In this document: one piece after another, positions 22,371 through 33,676 of the stretch | Layout of the letters: the number at the start of each line of letters is the position of its first letter | Numbering within the stretch: position 1 is the first letter of the stretch | Assembly: GCA_016800925.1 (NCBI GenBank) | Contig: JABCPU010000303.1 | Coordinates: 17,633 to 81,632 of the forward strand | Direction of reading: 5' to 3' | Origin: Suillus spraguei | Taxonomy: Eukaryota > Basidiomycota > Agaricomycetes > Boletales > Suillaceae | DNA length: 64,000 nt | The notes under the pieces: generated by a model | Database searches by the model: none | Told to the model about the DNA's origin: nothing | Seen by the model: the letters and a program-made list of their open reading frames with translations, nothing else | Position numbers and translations under genes: made by a program

Positions 22371-24766
22371 TCACAAAAGATCTTCCTGCCTTCTTTCAGC
22401 CGCTTTCCTCGCTTCGATCGCAATGACCCGGTGAATAAATCTGTGAAATAGTACTTCCAGGTTATTACCAGGCGATGGACCCAAAGCCTCTATGGCTGCA
22501 ATATAGTCGTTGATGCTTGCAGTATGCTCCGCCGAGTAGTGGGCTTTCAACGTAGCTGCATAATTAACCAAAGAGAAGCCGTTGCGATATTCAGAGAATT
22601 GCTGCACAGCTATGCTCTGCTCGGGGGTGAGGACTGGCTCATTAATGATCCTCCAGGTTTCTTGAACGGCGCTGCCTTGAGCATCCTTCAAGACGCGTCC
22701 TGCATTACTGTTGAGTGCTGGCTGTTGACCTGAATCTTGTGGATCATCCTCATGGTCGATTTCCATGTTCTCCTCGTCCATAGATTGATCTAAGAGCGTA
22801 AAGAGTACACTCAGAGCAATTTCATCATAAGAACATCATACTTACAAGCTCTGTCGGATGTTTGTGCAACAGGGACGGCTGCCTCCAAAGATCCTAACAT
22901 TGTTTAGATCTCTACACCGGACAACTGTGATTTCTGCTCACCGCCAGCTTCATTTTCTTCATCAGCATCGGCGTCAGCATCAGCGTCAGCGTCAGTATCA
23001 GCGTCAGTATCAGCATCAGGGTCAACGTCAGCGTCATGAATGGGAGCCAAATGTCGCTGCTTCCTCTCGGCGTTCCTCTCTGAAAAAATCGGTTGGAATT
23101 AATAAATAGACCAATGGTTCGAGCAGCCACTCACTGTCCAACTTCCGCCATGGCCCCACTTCTTTTAACACCTGTGCTACATTTTTTCCTATCGAGACTT
23201 CAGAAATAACCCATGACCACGCCGACTTGTACTTCTTGACGGTTACTCTCCCTAACGCAGCCCATAGAACGTCATCATTCAAATCCCAAGCACGTCCTGG
23301 GTTCAACTCTTGTCGACGAACGTAACCTTCCAGCACCAAACGAGCCTCAAACGTATCAAAGACGTTTGTTGGGTCTGTAAAAGAGGAATTTTTTTCAACA
23401 TAAGGGGTGAGATGAAGGGCGATCGTTGCTTACCTTTTATTTCCGAGGTGGTAGAGACGGCGTTCTTAAGGCGCAAGTGGATTGACATCAACGTATCCAC
23501 GAATTCTCTCCAGGTCATTTCGCCAAACCAAAGTTGGTTTGCAATGTTATAAACGTCTTCTCGGTCAGGATCTTCGGTAACAATGTTGAGAAGGGCATCC
23601 AAGTCTTGTGTGAACTGTTCAAAGACAGTATAGAGTGGTTTTTCGTTCAGAACATAGAATAGGAAGTCGATTGGCCTAAGCCAGAGGTTGTTTCCTACAA
23701 AGTAAGAACTCTCGGCCACAGAACCAATAGCAAATATGCATAATCGTACCGTTAGCGACCCACTGCCAATGCTTTATGCTCCAAAAATATGGCCTGGGTT
23801 GTTGTCCCTCATGCCATCTTTCCGGAAGTCTCGCATGTTGGTGATATTGAGTCTGGAAATAACGATCTTGCCTCTTCAAAGCTTTAAGGGCCTCAGCTTT
23901 CAGGGTCTTTTGAAACGCCTCCTGCAGTCCATCGACCTTGCCATCAAACCATTTCGCCAGGTCATTAGGTGGAAACAAGAAGCATGGCCCATTATTAGCT
24001 ATGCGCCAATCCCCTTCTATGCGTCTGCATTAAAATACTGCCATAATATGGCCGCTTGAGATGGACTCACCAAAGATTGCTCTGTTTTCAGGCCTGATTG
24101 GGTCTACTTGGAGGAAGTTTGCATCTTTGGGAGTAACCTGCTGGCAAGTGATGTTGAACCAGTCACGCGAGTTCCGAATCTTCCATTCGTCAAGAGTGTG
24201 CACCCTCTCTTGACCAGATATCACGGCATCGTATGACGAGCTGAGCAATTCCAGAACAGTGAGTAACCTAGATATCTTGTGTTGCGCCAGAATGGTGCCG
24301 GTATTCTGACGCAAGATCGCAATATCCTCCTTTCGAGACCGCCTCTTTGCTTTTTTCTCCTCTTCCTTCCACAGCCTCCACATATTTGCATACATGACAA
24401 TGAAGTAGGATAATTCCAACCACAACGCCCGGTATCGCATGGGCAGTGGCAGGTATCCTTTTGGTCTCTTGTCAACCAAGACCTTTATGCGGCAGGTTTG
24501 GAAAGTCTCCCCAGTCCGGCTGTCGATAACAACTGTTTCCTCTGGTGGGAGAAAGGTCACCAGATCCATGGTGTCGTCCTCGATACACTCAGCATTTACT
24601 GTAGGTATCGAAAAAGATACTATCGGTTTTTCCAACAACACTCTTTGCGCTGGATGCTGTCCACTTGTTGTAGCGTTGCCTACAGAAGCGGTATATGCCT
24701 GATTAATGCTCTTTGAAAGTAACGTGAAGGACTGAACACCTCACCTCCAGTATTGATAGCTGCCAT
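22371..24766 (-). CDS. Uncharacterised family-X protein, paralogue X1 (left copy, complete)
   Basis: The 22-nt first exon (24,745-24,766) encodes MAAINTG and is followed by gtgagg. Exon 2 carries the core: ECIEDDTMDLVTFLPPEETV, LPLPMRYRALWLELSYFIVM, MWRLWKEEEKKAKRRSRKED and RDWFNITCQQV ... DPIRPENRAIFG. Later exons give PNDLAKWFDGKVDGLQEAFQ, LPERWHEGQQPRPYFWSIKH, RPIDFLFYVLNEKPLYTVFE, LWFGEMTWREFVDTLMSIHL and RLVLEGYVRRQELNPG. An Asp/Ala repeat linker (gacgct codons, 22,970-23,040) leads to a C-terminal domain ending IEARKAAERRQEDLL. Introns are about 50-60 nt GT-AG. No known catalytic motif is recognised. Conserved Trp-rich helices suggest an interaction or DNA-associated scaffold, but that is a guess. 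The right-hand copy is truncated in the Asp linker. Confidence 0.7.
22975..23040 (-). repeat. GACGCT-type hexanucleotide repeat coding Asp-Ala
   Basis: Repeats of gatgct, gacgct and gatact (minus strand) encode an Asp-Ala/Asp-Thr tract in X1. Left-right arm identity begins inside this tract, at about 23,021. Confidence 0.85.
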
Positions 24767-25292
24767 ATCCAACGATGAGCGGAAACAAGCGTTCACAAAA
24801 TATGTAGTAATGAAAGGGGAACGTTGAGATCACAATAAACTAGCCGTTATATAACATTTAAAACAGGTGTGTACATGTTTGGCCACATTATCAATTGGTT
24901 ATCGCCTGTTATTCTATTGCCACCTTTTTTACTTAGAGCGGCGCATTTTCTGTACGGCTATTGGTGGAACACCTGGAAGAAAAGGAATTTATTGCTAGTT
25001 TCCCCGGCTACCGATAGAGTTTGACCAAAATCCAAAAAATTGTCAAATTCCGGCATCCTGTTGGGGAGTCCCTGATATATCGATGAGTGGCACAAGTATA
25101 ATCAGTCTTCTTATGGTCAAGAGAAAAAGACATACAATTGAATCCAAGACTGTCAACTTCACAAAATTTCAATTTATCACGGCCGAACAAGAACAAGATC
25201 TACAACTATCAACGCTATGTAGTTACATGACAAGGAGGAACAAATGGTGAGATATAACCCTTTGAGAGTACGTAGGAAAGAAAGATGATACG
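24767..25292. other. Intergenic between X1 promoter and gene D 3' end (mirrored at 61,168-61,693)
   Basis: AT-rich, with no exon recognised. It presumably contains the X1 promoter and the 3' UTR of gene D. Its mirror on the right arm is near-identical. Confidence 0.5.
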
Positions 25293-27175
25293 TTAATTAT
25301 CAAGCACCACGGACATATCATCGTCAGTTCGGTCCTGCGCCATCTCCAAATCTTCACGTATGACAAGGGCGAGGTCAGACTGAAGTTTGCCCTTTCCTTT
25401 CGTGTCTGCAGTACTCTTTCCCTTCTTGTCTGCAGCAGTCTTGCCATTGCCATTTTCAGCTTTAGTAAGTTCGACGAAATAGTTTTGCAGGTCGGTCGAG
25501 GGAGGGAAGTGATGCCAGAACAGTTGGGGCGCTACCAGCTTGTTCAATCTTTTGAAATGCTTGTTATCCTCGTCGTTCCTTACAGCCGCGGATTTCCACC
25601 GGCATTTCAAGCATAGAAGACGAACTTTGACCCCGTGATTATGCACACGCATGTCGGCCGGCGTCGGCTGACACCCTGGTGTAGGACAGGACCTAAACTC
25701 GTATCCAAAGGCGCGTAAACCAGGAATGTCCTTGCCGATCTGGCGACATTCCACAACGCGCCGTTTGTCAACTGTGCTTGCGAACACTAGCACCGCAGTA
25801 GTGTAGTCTAAGAAGTCGCTGGAGCAAGCCAGTGTATCGCATATGGTAGACCAGATGTCAGTGCGTCCATAGATGCCGGTCTCCACAATCAAAGAGCGGA
25901 CGATGTTGGATACCATAGATGGCAAAGTACCTGATCCTCCAAATGCCAGAACGAAATCGACATCATCACTGAGACAGAGTAAGTATGGGTTGGTTGTGTA
26001 AAGAGCAACAAACGCACTTCTCCACTAAAGCCCTCACAGCGTGGAAGTGGTGGCTTACCCTGATAGCAGGGCCGCAGCTAACCATCAAAAGGCCCCTCCA
26101 TCCTCCTCTAGCTCTAGGACTAAGGTCGCACCAAGGCTTGCTCCCATCAATGGTTTTTATTTCAGTCTTGTCGCTCCTTGCCATGTCGGAGGAGGCTTTT
26201 AACGTTTGCAAAAAACTTTCTCCAAGATATGCCGTCAAGATCTCAACTATCGTTGTGCTGGTGCCGCCGGTATGCCCGCCAGTGTGCTGGAGCATGCCAG
26301 TGTATTCATCTGAATGCGTGTCGACCACTATAAAAGTGTTGGGGGGGAAGCCAGATTTTATGTTGCGCTTCATGAATTCCACGCCGGGGGCCAGCTTCTT
26401 GGACTGGTAAACTTGAGCACCACCACGCATATGCAATGAAGTTGTGAAGAGCTACAAAACATTAATTTTGAACGTCGGTAACTGCAGCTGTGGTGATATT
26501 CATGGTACTTACGTTGCTTTCGAACTTCCGGAAGTGGTTCTCCGCCTCCAGTATCACTGTGTCTGCAAGATAATCGTCCTTCATCGATTCAAGGTTCAGA
26601 GTGACAATGGCCATCGGCCACACCGTTTTGACCTTCTTTCGCCTACCAAAGCCAATAAAGGCATACCGCAAGGGCTTGGCCTTCCCATCTCCTTTCCTTG
26701 AGCACATCGGACACCGAAAATCTTTCCCTTCAACCTCCACAGTATTCATAAAGATGCACCCGCTCCCACGAGCAGCTTGTTGTTCGCACACGATAGCGCC
26801 GCAAGCCACACATTCGTGTCTGCGGAGAGGATTTGTGTTGTCGCAACAAAAGTGACAGAATGCGCCGATAGAGAAAGCTGTGGAGGAAGGGATGGGGGCA
26901 ATAGTTTCAACAGGATCAAGTGAAGAGGTAGCGTCCATGTTGGTAGAAGAGCCCTCTTGCAGGTCCTCATTGTCCGCAAGAATGCTGGAGATTTTGAGTG
27001 AGGCTGATCGACCCCCGCGCAACTTTACCATACTGCCAATGGCAACGTCGGTGGCAGCAGCTCTGGAAATACCGCTAAAGATAGCGCCCATCTTGGCCGT
27101 TTGTTGGGGAACTTTGGGAGCTTTGGCGGCTTTCTTAACTTTGGCGGATTTGGCGGTACGTTTTTTGGGAGGCAT
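25293..27175 (-). CDS. Zinc-finger / CHAT-caspase-like protein D (left copy)
   Basis: The start at 27,175 gives a Lys-rich N-terminus (MPPKKRTAKSAKVKKAAKAP). A zinc-binding module follows: CHFCCDNTNPLRRHECVACG, CEQQAARGSGCIF and CPMCSRKG, PHD/RING-like in Cys/His spacing. The central region has FIVVDTHSDEYTGMLQHTGG and, after a loop, GLLMVSCGPAI. The His and Cys sit at the ends of hydrophobic strands, as in the His-Cys dyad of caspase-fold/CHAT proteases. It continues FVLAFGGSGTLPSMVSNIVR and a C-terminal zinc ribbon, CPTPGCQ ... LLCLKCRWKS, ending at an acidic tail. Introns are GT-AG (e.g. after KFESN and after RALVEK). It is divergent from paralogue E, with ~830 bp between start codons. Protease activity is inferred, not shown. 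It could instead be an inactive homologue. Confidence 0.6.
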
Positions 27176-27251
27176 GTTAACAGTATAGGGCCTTGACGGA
27201 TGAGAAAGAAAAAGGAAAGAAACGTTGTTCCTTTTTGGAACTCCTCGTATA

Positions 27252-27270
27252 TATATATATATATATATTG
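27252..27270. repeat. AT dinucleotide tract in the D promoter
   Basis: A short (ta)n run, about 80 bp upstream of the D start codon. It has the same length class in the right arm at 59,194-59,213. Confidence 0.8.
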
Positions 27271-27507
27271 GAGATCCGATCTTACGTGAGATCTAAGCTC
27301 AGGGAGACGCTTCTCTAATCTGGAAGATAGAAGTCACAACGATGAAAGATAATATACAATACGTTTCAAATGAAAATCCCCTCTGTTCAAAACTGACCGT
27401 TGCAGGCTTTAGTAAGCAAAATATTCTGTGCTGCAAACAACATCCGTATGTCTCCAGCATTCTGTGTCAAACTTGATATAATAAAATGAATTACCGGACG
27501 TGTGGAC

Positions 27508-27907
27508 AATATTGAACTCCGCGCTGCATTGTATAGTAGGCGTGGTCCGCCGCACGATAACAAATCTGACTCATCAATATTTAAGACCGAATGTTGTACA
27601 AAATGCAAAGACGAAACTTAGCTTGAGATTTGGGACGGTCAAAAATAACGTCTGCAGACGTTTTTGCCTTGAATAAGTAAAAAAATCTATAACCACATTC
27701 AAGCCGCTTTTGAATGTGGTTATAGATTTTTTACTTATTCAAGGCAAAAACGTCTGCAGATGTTATTTTTCACCGTCCCAAATCTCAAGCTAAGTTTCGT
27801 CTTTGCATTTTGTACGACATTCGGTCTTAAATATTGATGAGTCAGATTTGTTATCGCGCGGCGGACCACGCCGACTATACAATGCAGCGCGGGGTTCAAT
27901 ATTGTGT
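27508..27907. repeat. ~200-bp inverted repeat in the shared D/E promoter
   Basis: The left half, from caatattgaactccgcgctg to accacattcaa, is repeated in reverse complement from ttgaatgtggttatagattt to gcgcggggttcaatattg. Only about 6-8 bp separate the halves (gccgctt). The arms differ by a few bases (cgcacg versus cgcgcg, tcaaaa versus tcacc). Such a structure could extrude a hairpin, be an inserted foldback MITE, or be a symmetric bidirectional promoter for the divergent paralogues D and E. Confidence 0.9.
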
Positions 27908-28009
27908 ATTGTTGTTTGTGGAACTTCATTGTTTAAAAACTTTCGTCCACAAACACCCACCTTAGTCCACTACCACGTTCACAATCGTCCCATCCACATA
28001 CTTTTTGTC

Positions 28010-29497
28010 ATGCCTGCCACAAAAATGACCGCAAAGAAGTCCAACGGAGGGACCGCCCCCCGCGTTACCCTCAAGTTGCCTGTGGACGACTCACAAAGTG
28101 TGGAGGATGATATCATGGTCTCCGATGAATTCGAACATAACGAGGCGCGTTCGAAAATTTTCATTTGTGTGAATCTTCACTTATATAAAATTAACTTAGT
28201 ATTGCATCGTGTGCCGAGACGGATCTGTGGGCGCGGACTCATTGTTCTGTTGTAACGAATGCCCCCGCGTGACTTGCCTCAAGTGCATGGACGTTCCTGA
28301 GGCGTTCCGAACAGCTATATCGGTTGCAGACGTGACGTTCAAGTGCATCTGCTGTCATATTCAGCAACAAGAGGATAGGGACGAACGCCAGCCATATTTT
28401 GTAAGTTTTTTCCATTAATCTATCGTTGATTCTGACATGTACATTCATTCCACAGGGTTTCTACAAGAACGGAAGACCAGTCCTATCGAAGTTTCTCCCC
28501 ATCGCTGCGACGCTCGAAGTCTCTCAGCGTGCGCAAATTTCTTCTGCGTCGGTTCTCTTTCTTCATCTCAAACTGGTGAACTGCGACACTTCCGGGGGAT
28601 CTTTTGAGTTAGCGTACAAGTTTCTTAAGCCTTACTTTCCCAGAGGCGGCATAAAATTCGTCGAGGTAGCGTTCGACGTGGCAACCGGTGAAAAGGCTGC
28701 CGGCTACAAAAATTGTGGCAGAAAGACTGCGCTGGAACTCATGAAGCAGCGCACTTGGGCCCGTGTTGTGATTGCCATCACTAATCACACAGACAACGTT
28801 ACCGGCGACCCGTTTGCTGGATATGACGGCGGCCAGTACATCTCTGGTGAGATAAATGAGGTCAGTACCATTTACTTATTTGCTTTCCAGTACTCACCGT
28901 TTATTAGTTCCTAGACATCATCCTTCAGCCATGGAAGGGGGTTATCAAACGCGCTCAAGAATCGTACCTGTGGTTTTTCTGTTGCGGCGCCATGGTAAAT
29001 AACCCTACGTCGTTTGCTGCCTTACAAAAATCCCTCCTGGCGTAAGTCTTTTCATTTCTCTTGGTATTTTGGGAAGCGACTGATAGAAAATCAGTCATCC
29101 GGTCACTGCTAGCATCGCCTTCAACGCTGTACGACTCCAACCGAGCTTCGCATCGCACCTCCTTCTTGCGTTTGTCGAGTATGTCTTACTCGAACGTTTT
29201 TCAATCACCCATTCCTTTCAGCACATGCTTGGCCAATCGTACAGGCTTGGCCGACACACGGATATATTTTTGATGACGACGGAAAGTAAGGGTGCTGGTC
29301 TGACGGTTGTGAAATTTAGCTGGGCCCACATTGATCATAAACCTTGGGGGCATTTCTTGCCCGTCCAATGTCCGGGGTGTGGGTTGGTTGATTCCTGGCT
29401 GTCTGCCAGTAAGGCAAGGGTATATTCGTACCAGTGCACCAACCGCCGTTGCAAAAGATTACTATCGTTCGAGCAACCCCTGGATCAAAGCTGTTGA
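28010..29497 (+). CDS. PHD-like / CHAT-caspase-like protein E (left copy), paralogue of D
   Basis: The start MPATKMTAKKSNGGTAPRVT is followed by an acidic segment, an intron, and a PHD-like Cys cluster: IVCRDGSVGADSLFCCNECP, VTCLKCMDVPEAF and FKCICCH. Downstream are VSQRAQISSASVLFLHLKLV and FVEVAFDVATGEKAAGYKNC. The candidate dyad is RVVIAITNHTDNVTGDPFAG (His) and YLWFFCCGAMVNNPTSFAAL (Cys). The C-terminus has a zinc ribbon, LPVQCPGCGLVDSW ... YQCTNRRCKRLL. The order zinc finger, His strand, Cys strand, helices, zinc ribbon is the same as in D, so the two are ancient paralogues facing away from a common promoter. Introns are GT-AG, for example 28,399-28,455. Fungal CHAT and caspase-like proteins are often linked to programmed cell death; any such role here is inference. 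Confidence 0.6.
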
Positions 29498-29659
29498 GCC
29501 CAGGGAAAACAAGCAGCGGCTGTTGGTTGGTTATTCCATTGACATCCGATACTTGACAATAACGCTTGCATACTATCGTCTGTTTCTTTACAATTGTTGG
29601 ACTACTTCGCTTATGATATCGTCTACCTCGTCGTTCTTCAAGTTTGTTGCATGCCTGGC

Positions 29660-29953
29660 TGTATGAGCTGCATCTCGACCTCTATGCATCCTTGAGCAGT
29701 ATGACGCTCCAAACGCCACTTAAGTAAAGTGCTAAACTCAACAACATTGCCGTGATTCAACTACTAGAGCTTGGCGATATTTATTTTTGCAAAAATGCAC
29801 ACGTCTATGCCGTTCTCCATCTCCAGGCATCACGCCGCTTTCGAGTTTGAGAAGATGATACGTTGAGCAGCCCAGACATCAACATGGCGGGCAATACATA
29901 TAAGTACAACATCAGCAACCATGAGCTCTTGTCTATCCTGTTGAGACGGCACT
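29660..29953. other. Intergenic between E and the 155-aa gene
   Basis: No exon recognised. It presumably holds the 3' UTR of E and the promoter of the acidic small protein. Confidence 0.4.
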
Positions 29954-30421
29954 ATGGAGATGGATCTCAACTGCAACACCTTTCCTCAGTTCACGACCCA
30001 AGCCGAGTTCTTGGCAGCGCTCCAGGATCCAAATCTGCCTAGTCCCTATGATCAGCTACATGCGCAACTGCCTGGAGACCCTGGAGTCGTCGTTATGCCA
30101 GGCCTTCCTCAGATCGAGAGCGGGAGCAAAGGAGATACCAGCGCTAGTGGGAAGCTGAAGAAGACAGCTGTGGTAGCAGCACTTGAAGCGGTGACGCATG
30201 TTGTTGCCGAGCTAGAGAGAAAGGGCAAGGTATATGAGCATCAACTTGAGGAGATACTTGTTCACCAGAACATGATGGCATTTAACGAGTCCTATGAGAA
30301 AGAGAAACGGATTACCGAGTTGAAGGAATATTTTGGGAAAAAAATCGAGGAGACTTTGCAAAGACATGGAGAAGATAAGGATGAGGATGATACTGATGAT
30401 GAAGATGACGGGGACGACTAG
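29954..30421 (+). CDS. Small acidic coiled-coil protein, 155 aa (left copy)
   Basis: An intronless frame starting MEMDLNCNTFPQFTTQAEFL. It has a Gly/Ser/Pro middle, a Leu/Glu/Lys heptad-like helix (VVAELERKGKVYEHQLEEIL, then EKEKRITELKEYFGKKIEET) and a C-terminal run of Asp/Glu of more than 15 residues. It is identical in the right arm. Length, composition and a predicted coiled coil with an acidic tail suggest a partner or histone-mimic-like binding protein, but I do not recognise a family. It lies between E and X2, and its 3' end converges with X2. Confidence 0.55.
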   Translation: MEMDLNCNTFPQFTTQAEFLAALQDPNLPSPYDQLHAQLPGDPGVVVMPGLPQIESGSKGDTSASGKLKKTAVVAALEAVTHVVAELERKGKVYEHQLEEILVHQNMMAFNESYEKEKRITELKEYFGKKIEETLQRHGEDKDEDDTDDEDDGDD

Positions 30422-30669
30422 TACTGCTGGAGGACCATGTTATATATTATAAAGTAGTAGCTGGTGGATCGCGCACTTGACATTGTGTATCGCACACTTT
30501 ATTAAAGTGGCAATTGGAGGGGGTCTTGGATGACAAATGGTAGGACGACATTGGCAAAAATAGTTCCAAAGAAAACACAGAACTAAAGACAAGCGCATAC
30601 AATACATTCATGTAAATGATTCGCTGATTTAGAGAGCGCATTGCATGAAATTCTCACATAACAACGCCA

Positions 30670-33347
30670 TCACAAAAGATCTTTCTGCCTTCTTTCCGCC
30701 TCTTTTCTTGCCTCGATCGACACGAGTCGGGTAACAAATTCCCGAAACACTGAACGCAGGTCATCGAATGCTTCGGAATCAATGGGTGGCCCCATAACCT
30801 GTAAGTCTTCTAAGACATCAAGATATGTTTGGACGCTCTCAGCATGCTCCGGTGAGAAGTCAGATTTCATCTTTGCAGCATACCTCTCCAGGGAGCAGTG
30901 TGTTGTATATTCGACCAACTGGTCTATAGCCACTCTCTGCAGAGGGATGACGATTTCATCTTGGTTTAAAGCCATACGAAATGTAGCCTGGATCTCAGAA
31001 AGATGATTGGTATGAGCCTCCTGCGATGTCCGGTAAGCTTGGCTGTTGAGTTGCGCCTGTTCACCCGAGGAACCTGGCATAGCATCATCGTCTTCCATGC
31101 CAATGTCATCTGTGGATTGACCTAATGGCGTAGACATGCATGATGGGTCAGAGCAAGTTTGATGTGGAAATAAAGTAATAGAAAAAAGTCTCACCGGTGC
31201 GCTTGGTTCTTTTTTTGGGACGATGATCAGGCTTGGCAACATGGGCGTTGTGTTCCTCCTGGATTTCCGTGTTGGGTCCGGAACCACCTAACTGCATTCA
31301 GATCACTAGTTCTCTAGGCCATAATAACTTCTATTCTGCTTACTAGCAGCACCTGCGGCATCGTTGTTGTCCTCATCCGTTGCCGATTGGGGCTCAAAAG
31401 CTAACGATGGTCAGATTGCTAGTTTTCTAAACCATGGCAACTTCTGCTTACCAGCAGCACCTGCGTCGTCATCATCGTCATCGTCAGTGGCATCTCCATC
31501 GTCTACCTCCACCGCTACATTGAACACAGAAACACCTAACGACGTTCAGATCGCTAAGTTTCTAATCCACATCAACTTCTGCTCACCAGTAGCACCTGCA
31601 CCGCGGTTGTCATTGTGAGCGCCGTCGATAGGCGCCTGCACTTTTTTGATCCTTTTCACTGTGAATGTTGAACGAATTGGATGAACATGTTAACCACTCA
31701 AACAAATACTGACTTATGTTTGCGTTTGTCCACCATGGCCCTGCTGCTTTCAACACCTCCGTTACCTTCTTTCCAACCACAATCTGTGAGACGATCCAAG
31801 ACCACGCCGATTGATGCTTGCCACTGACTCTCTTCAGTACCTTCCACAGAACGTCATCTCTCTCGTTCAAAGGCAAGTGCACGGTCAGCTCGTTCCGGCG
31901 AACAAAACCTTCTAGAACCAAACGAACCTCGAACGTATCAAAGACGTTTTCTGGGTCTGGAAAAAGAAATGGATGAACGTGAGGGACGATGTGGGTGGCC
32001 ACAATTACTTACCTTTTTCTTCCGAGGTGGTAGAGACGGCATGTCTAAGACGCAAGTGGTTTTGCATCAAGTCATCCACAAATTCCCCCCAAGTTGTCGC
32101 TCCAAACCAAAGCTTCCTTGCAAGAGTGTAAATATCTTCCATGACGGGGGCCTCGGTAACAACGTTGAACAATGTGTCTATATCTTGCATGAACTCTTCC
32201 ACAACGGTGTAAGGCGGGTCTTCCTTGAGGACGTAGTACAAAAGGTCGATGGGCTTATCCCAGGGACTGTTTCCTGCAAGATAATTACGTTCCAGCGACA
32301 GATACGACAGTAAAGTACAACCACTTCACCTTGAGTCGTCCAATTCCAGTATTTCACGCTCCAAAAACACGGCTGGGGTCGTTGTCCCTCATGCCATCGC
32401 GCCGGTAGCACTGCTTAGGGTGGTACTGAACCTGGCGATATTTGTCCGGCGTCATCAACTTTTCCAGGGCATCATCTCTCCATGAATCTTGAAACATCTG
32501 TTCCAGTCCAACAATATCGCCGTCAAACCATTCCTCCAGGTCGTCAGGTGCCTCTATAAAAGTCGTGCCCTCGCCTTCGATCTTCCAATCCCCTTCTACG
32601 TTTCTACAGTTAAACACGGCCGGAATACCGCCACATAAGACCAACTCACCATAAAGAGCTCGGTTTTCTGGTCTCATGGGATCTGCTTTGAGGTATTTTG
32701 CGTCCTCTTCAGGCACCTCCTGGCAGGTAATGTTAAACCAGTCACGAGCCACTCGGATCTTCCATTCATCGAGAATATTGACCCTCTCTTCACCAGACTG
32801 TTCGGCATTATGTGACCGGCTAACCAATTCCAGAACCGCAAGTAACCTGGACACCATGTGTTGTGCCAATAGCGTGCCAGTGGTGCGACGCAAGGTCGCA
32901 GCGTTGTTCCTTTCCTCCCTGCTCTTTGCCTTTTGCAATTCCTGCGCCCACAGTCTCCACATGCCTCTAAATAGAACTATATAGTAAGACAATTGCAACC
33001 AGACCGCTCTGTACCGCATGGGTAGCGGTATGTATCCTTTGAGTTTGCGTCCCACAATTACAGGCACGCGGCAGGTTAGAAATGTTTCGCCAGTGTCGCT
33101 GTCGATAACGTCTATTTCTTCCGGCGGGCGGTAAGTCACCGATTCTGTTGTTTCGTCCAGAATACATTCAGCTCGCACTGCGGGGATTCTAAAAGATGTT
33201 ATGGGGCGCGCTAGTAGCACAGTTCCAGCTGGACGCTTTCCACTTTGCGTCGGATTACCTGGACATTCGGCATGTCCTGTATCAATGTGTTGTTGAAACG
33301 ACTCAGGAATGACTAAAAACTGACCTGCAGCATTGCGCTTTGTCATT
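30670..33347 (-). CDS. Uncharacterised family-X protein, paralogue X2 (left copy, frameshifted)
   Basis: The start MTKRNAA is in a 22-nt first exon like X1 and X3; an upstream Met at 33,448 is also in an open frame but is less likely. The core has AECILDETTESVTYRPPEEI, LPLPMRYRAVWLQLSYYIVL, MWRLWAQELQKAKSREERNN, RDWFNITCQEV, DPMRPENRALYG, LEEWFDGDIVGLEQMFQDSW and LPARWHEGQRPQPCFWSVKY, with the C-terminus ending SIEARKEAERRQKDLL. In this copy a one-base deletion near 32,413 (two A for three) breaks the frame; the right-hand copy is intact there. The acidic linker (31,330-31,620) is built from repeated mini-exons. Function unknown. Confidence 0.65.
31330..31625 (-). repeat. Tandemly duplicated exon-intron units in the X2 linker
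   Basis: Three successive units each hold a short acidic exon ending in gcaggtgctgctg or similar, a donor gtaagcagaa or gtgagcagaa, and an intron with a shared body (ttagaaaactagcaatctga or variants) ending cgttag. Exon and intron were duplicated together, expanding the Asp-rich linker. The mirror is at 54,840-55,135. Confidence 0.7.
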
Positions 33348-33676
33348 TTCTTGAGCTGAAATGGGTCGGACGAAATGCAAGTGGCAAAACTCAAGGCTGT
33401 TATATAACGTCTGACACTCATATGTCCATGTTTGTCAACTTGCTCCATTAGGTCAGCAGCATGGATCCATGCCGGACTTTTACATAAGGTGGCGGGTCGT
33501 GCAGCTCAGCTACCGCGGTTATTTTACATCACGCATAACATAATTATACTAATTAGTTCAAATGCTGTAGCCCCAGCCGCGCGGCAATATTATCAAACTA
33601 TATAGTACCAAATCGACCTTAACAAATAGCGGGACAATGGTCAGAGCGGAGTAGTTTTTTTTTCAGTCGTTCCTTC

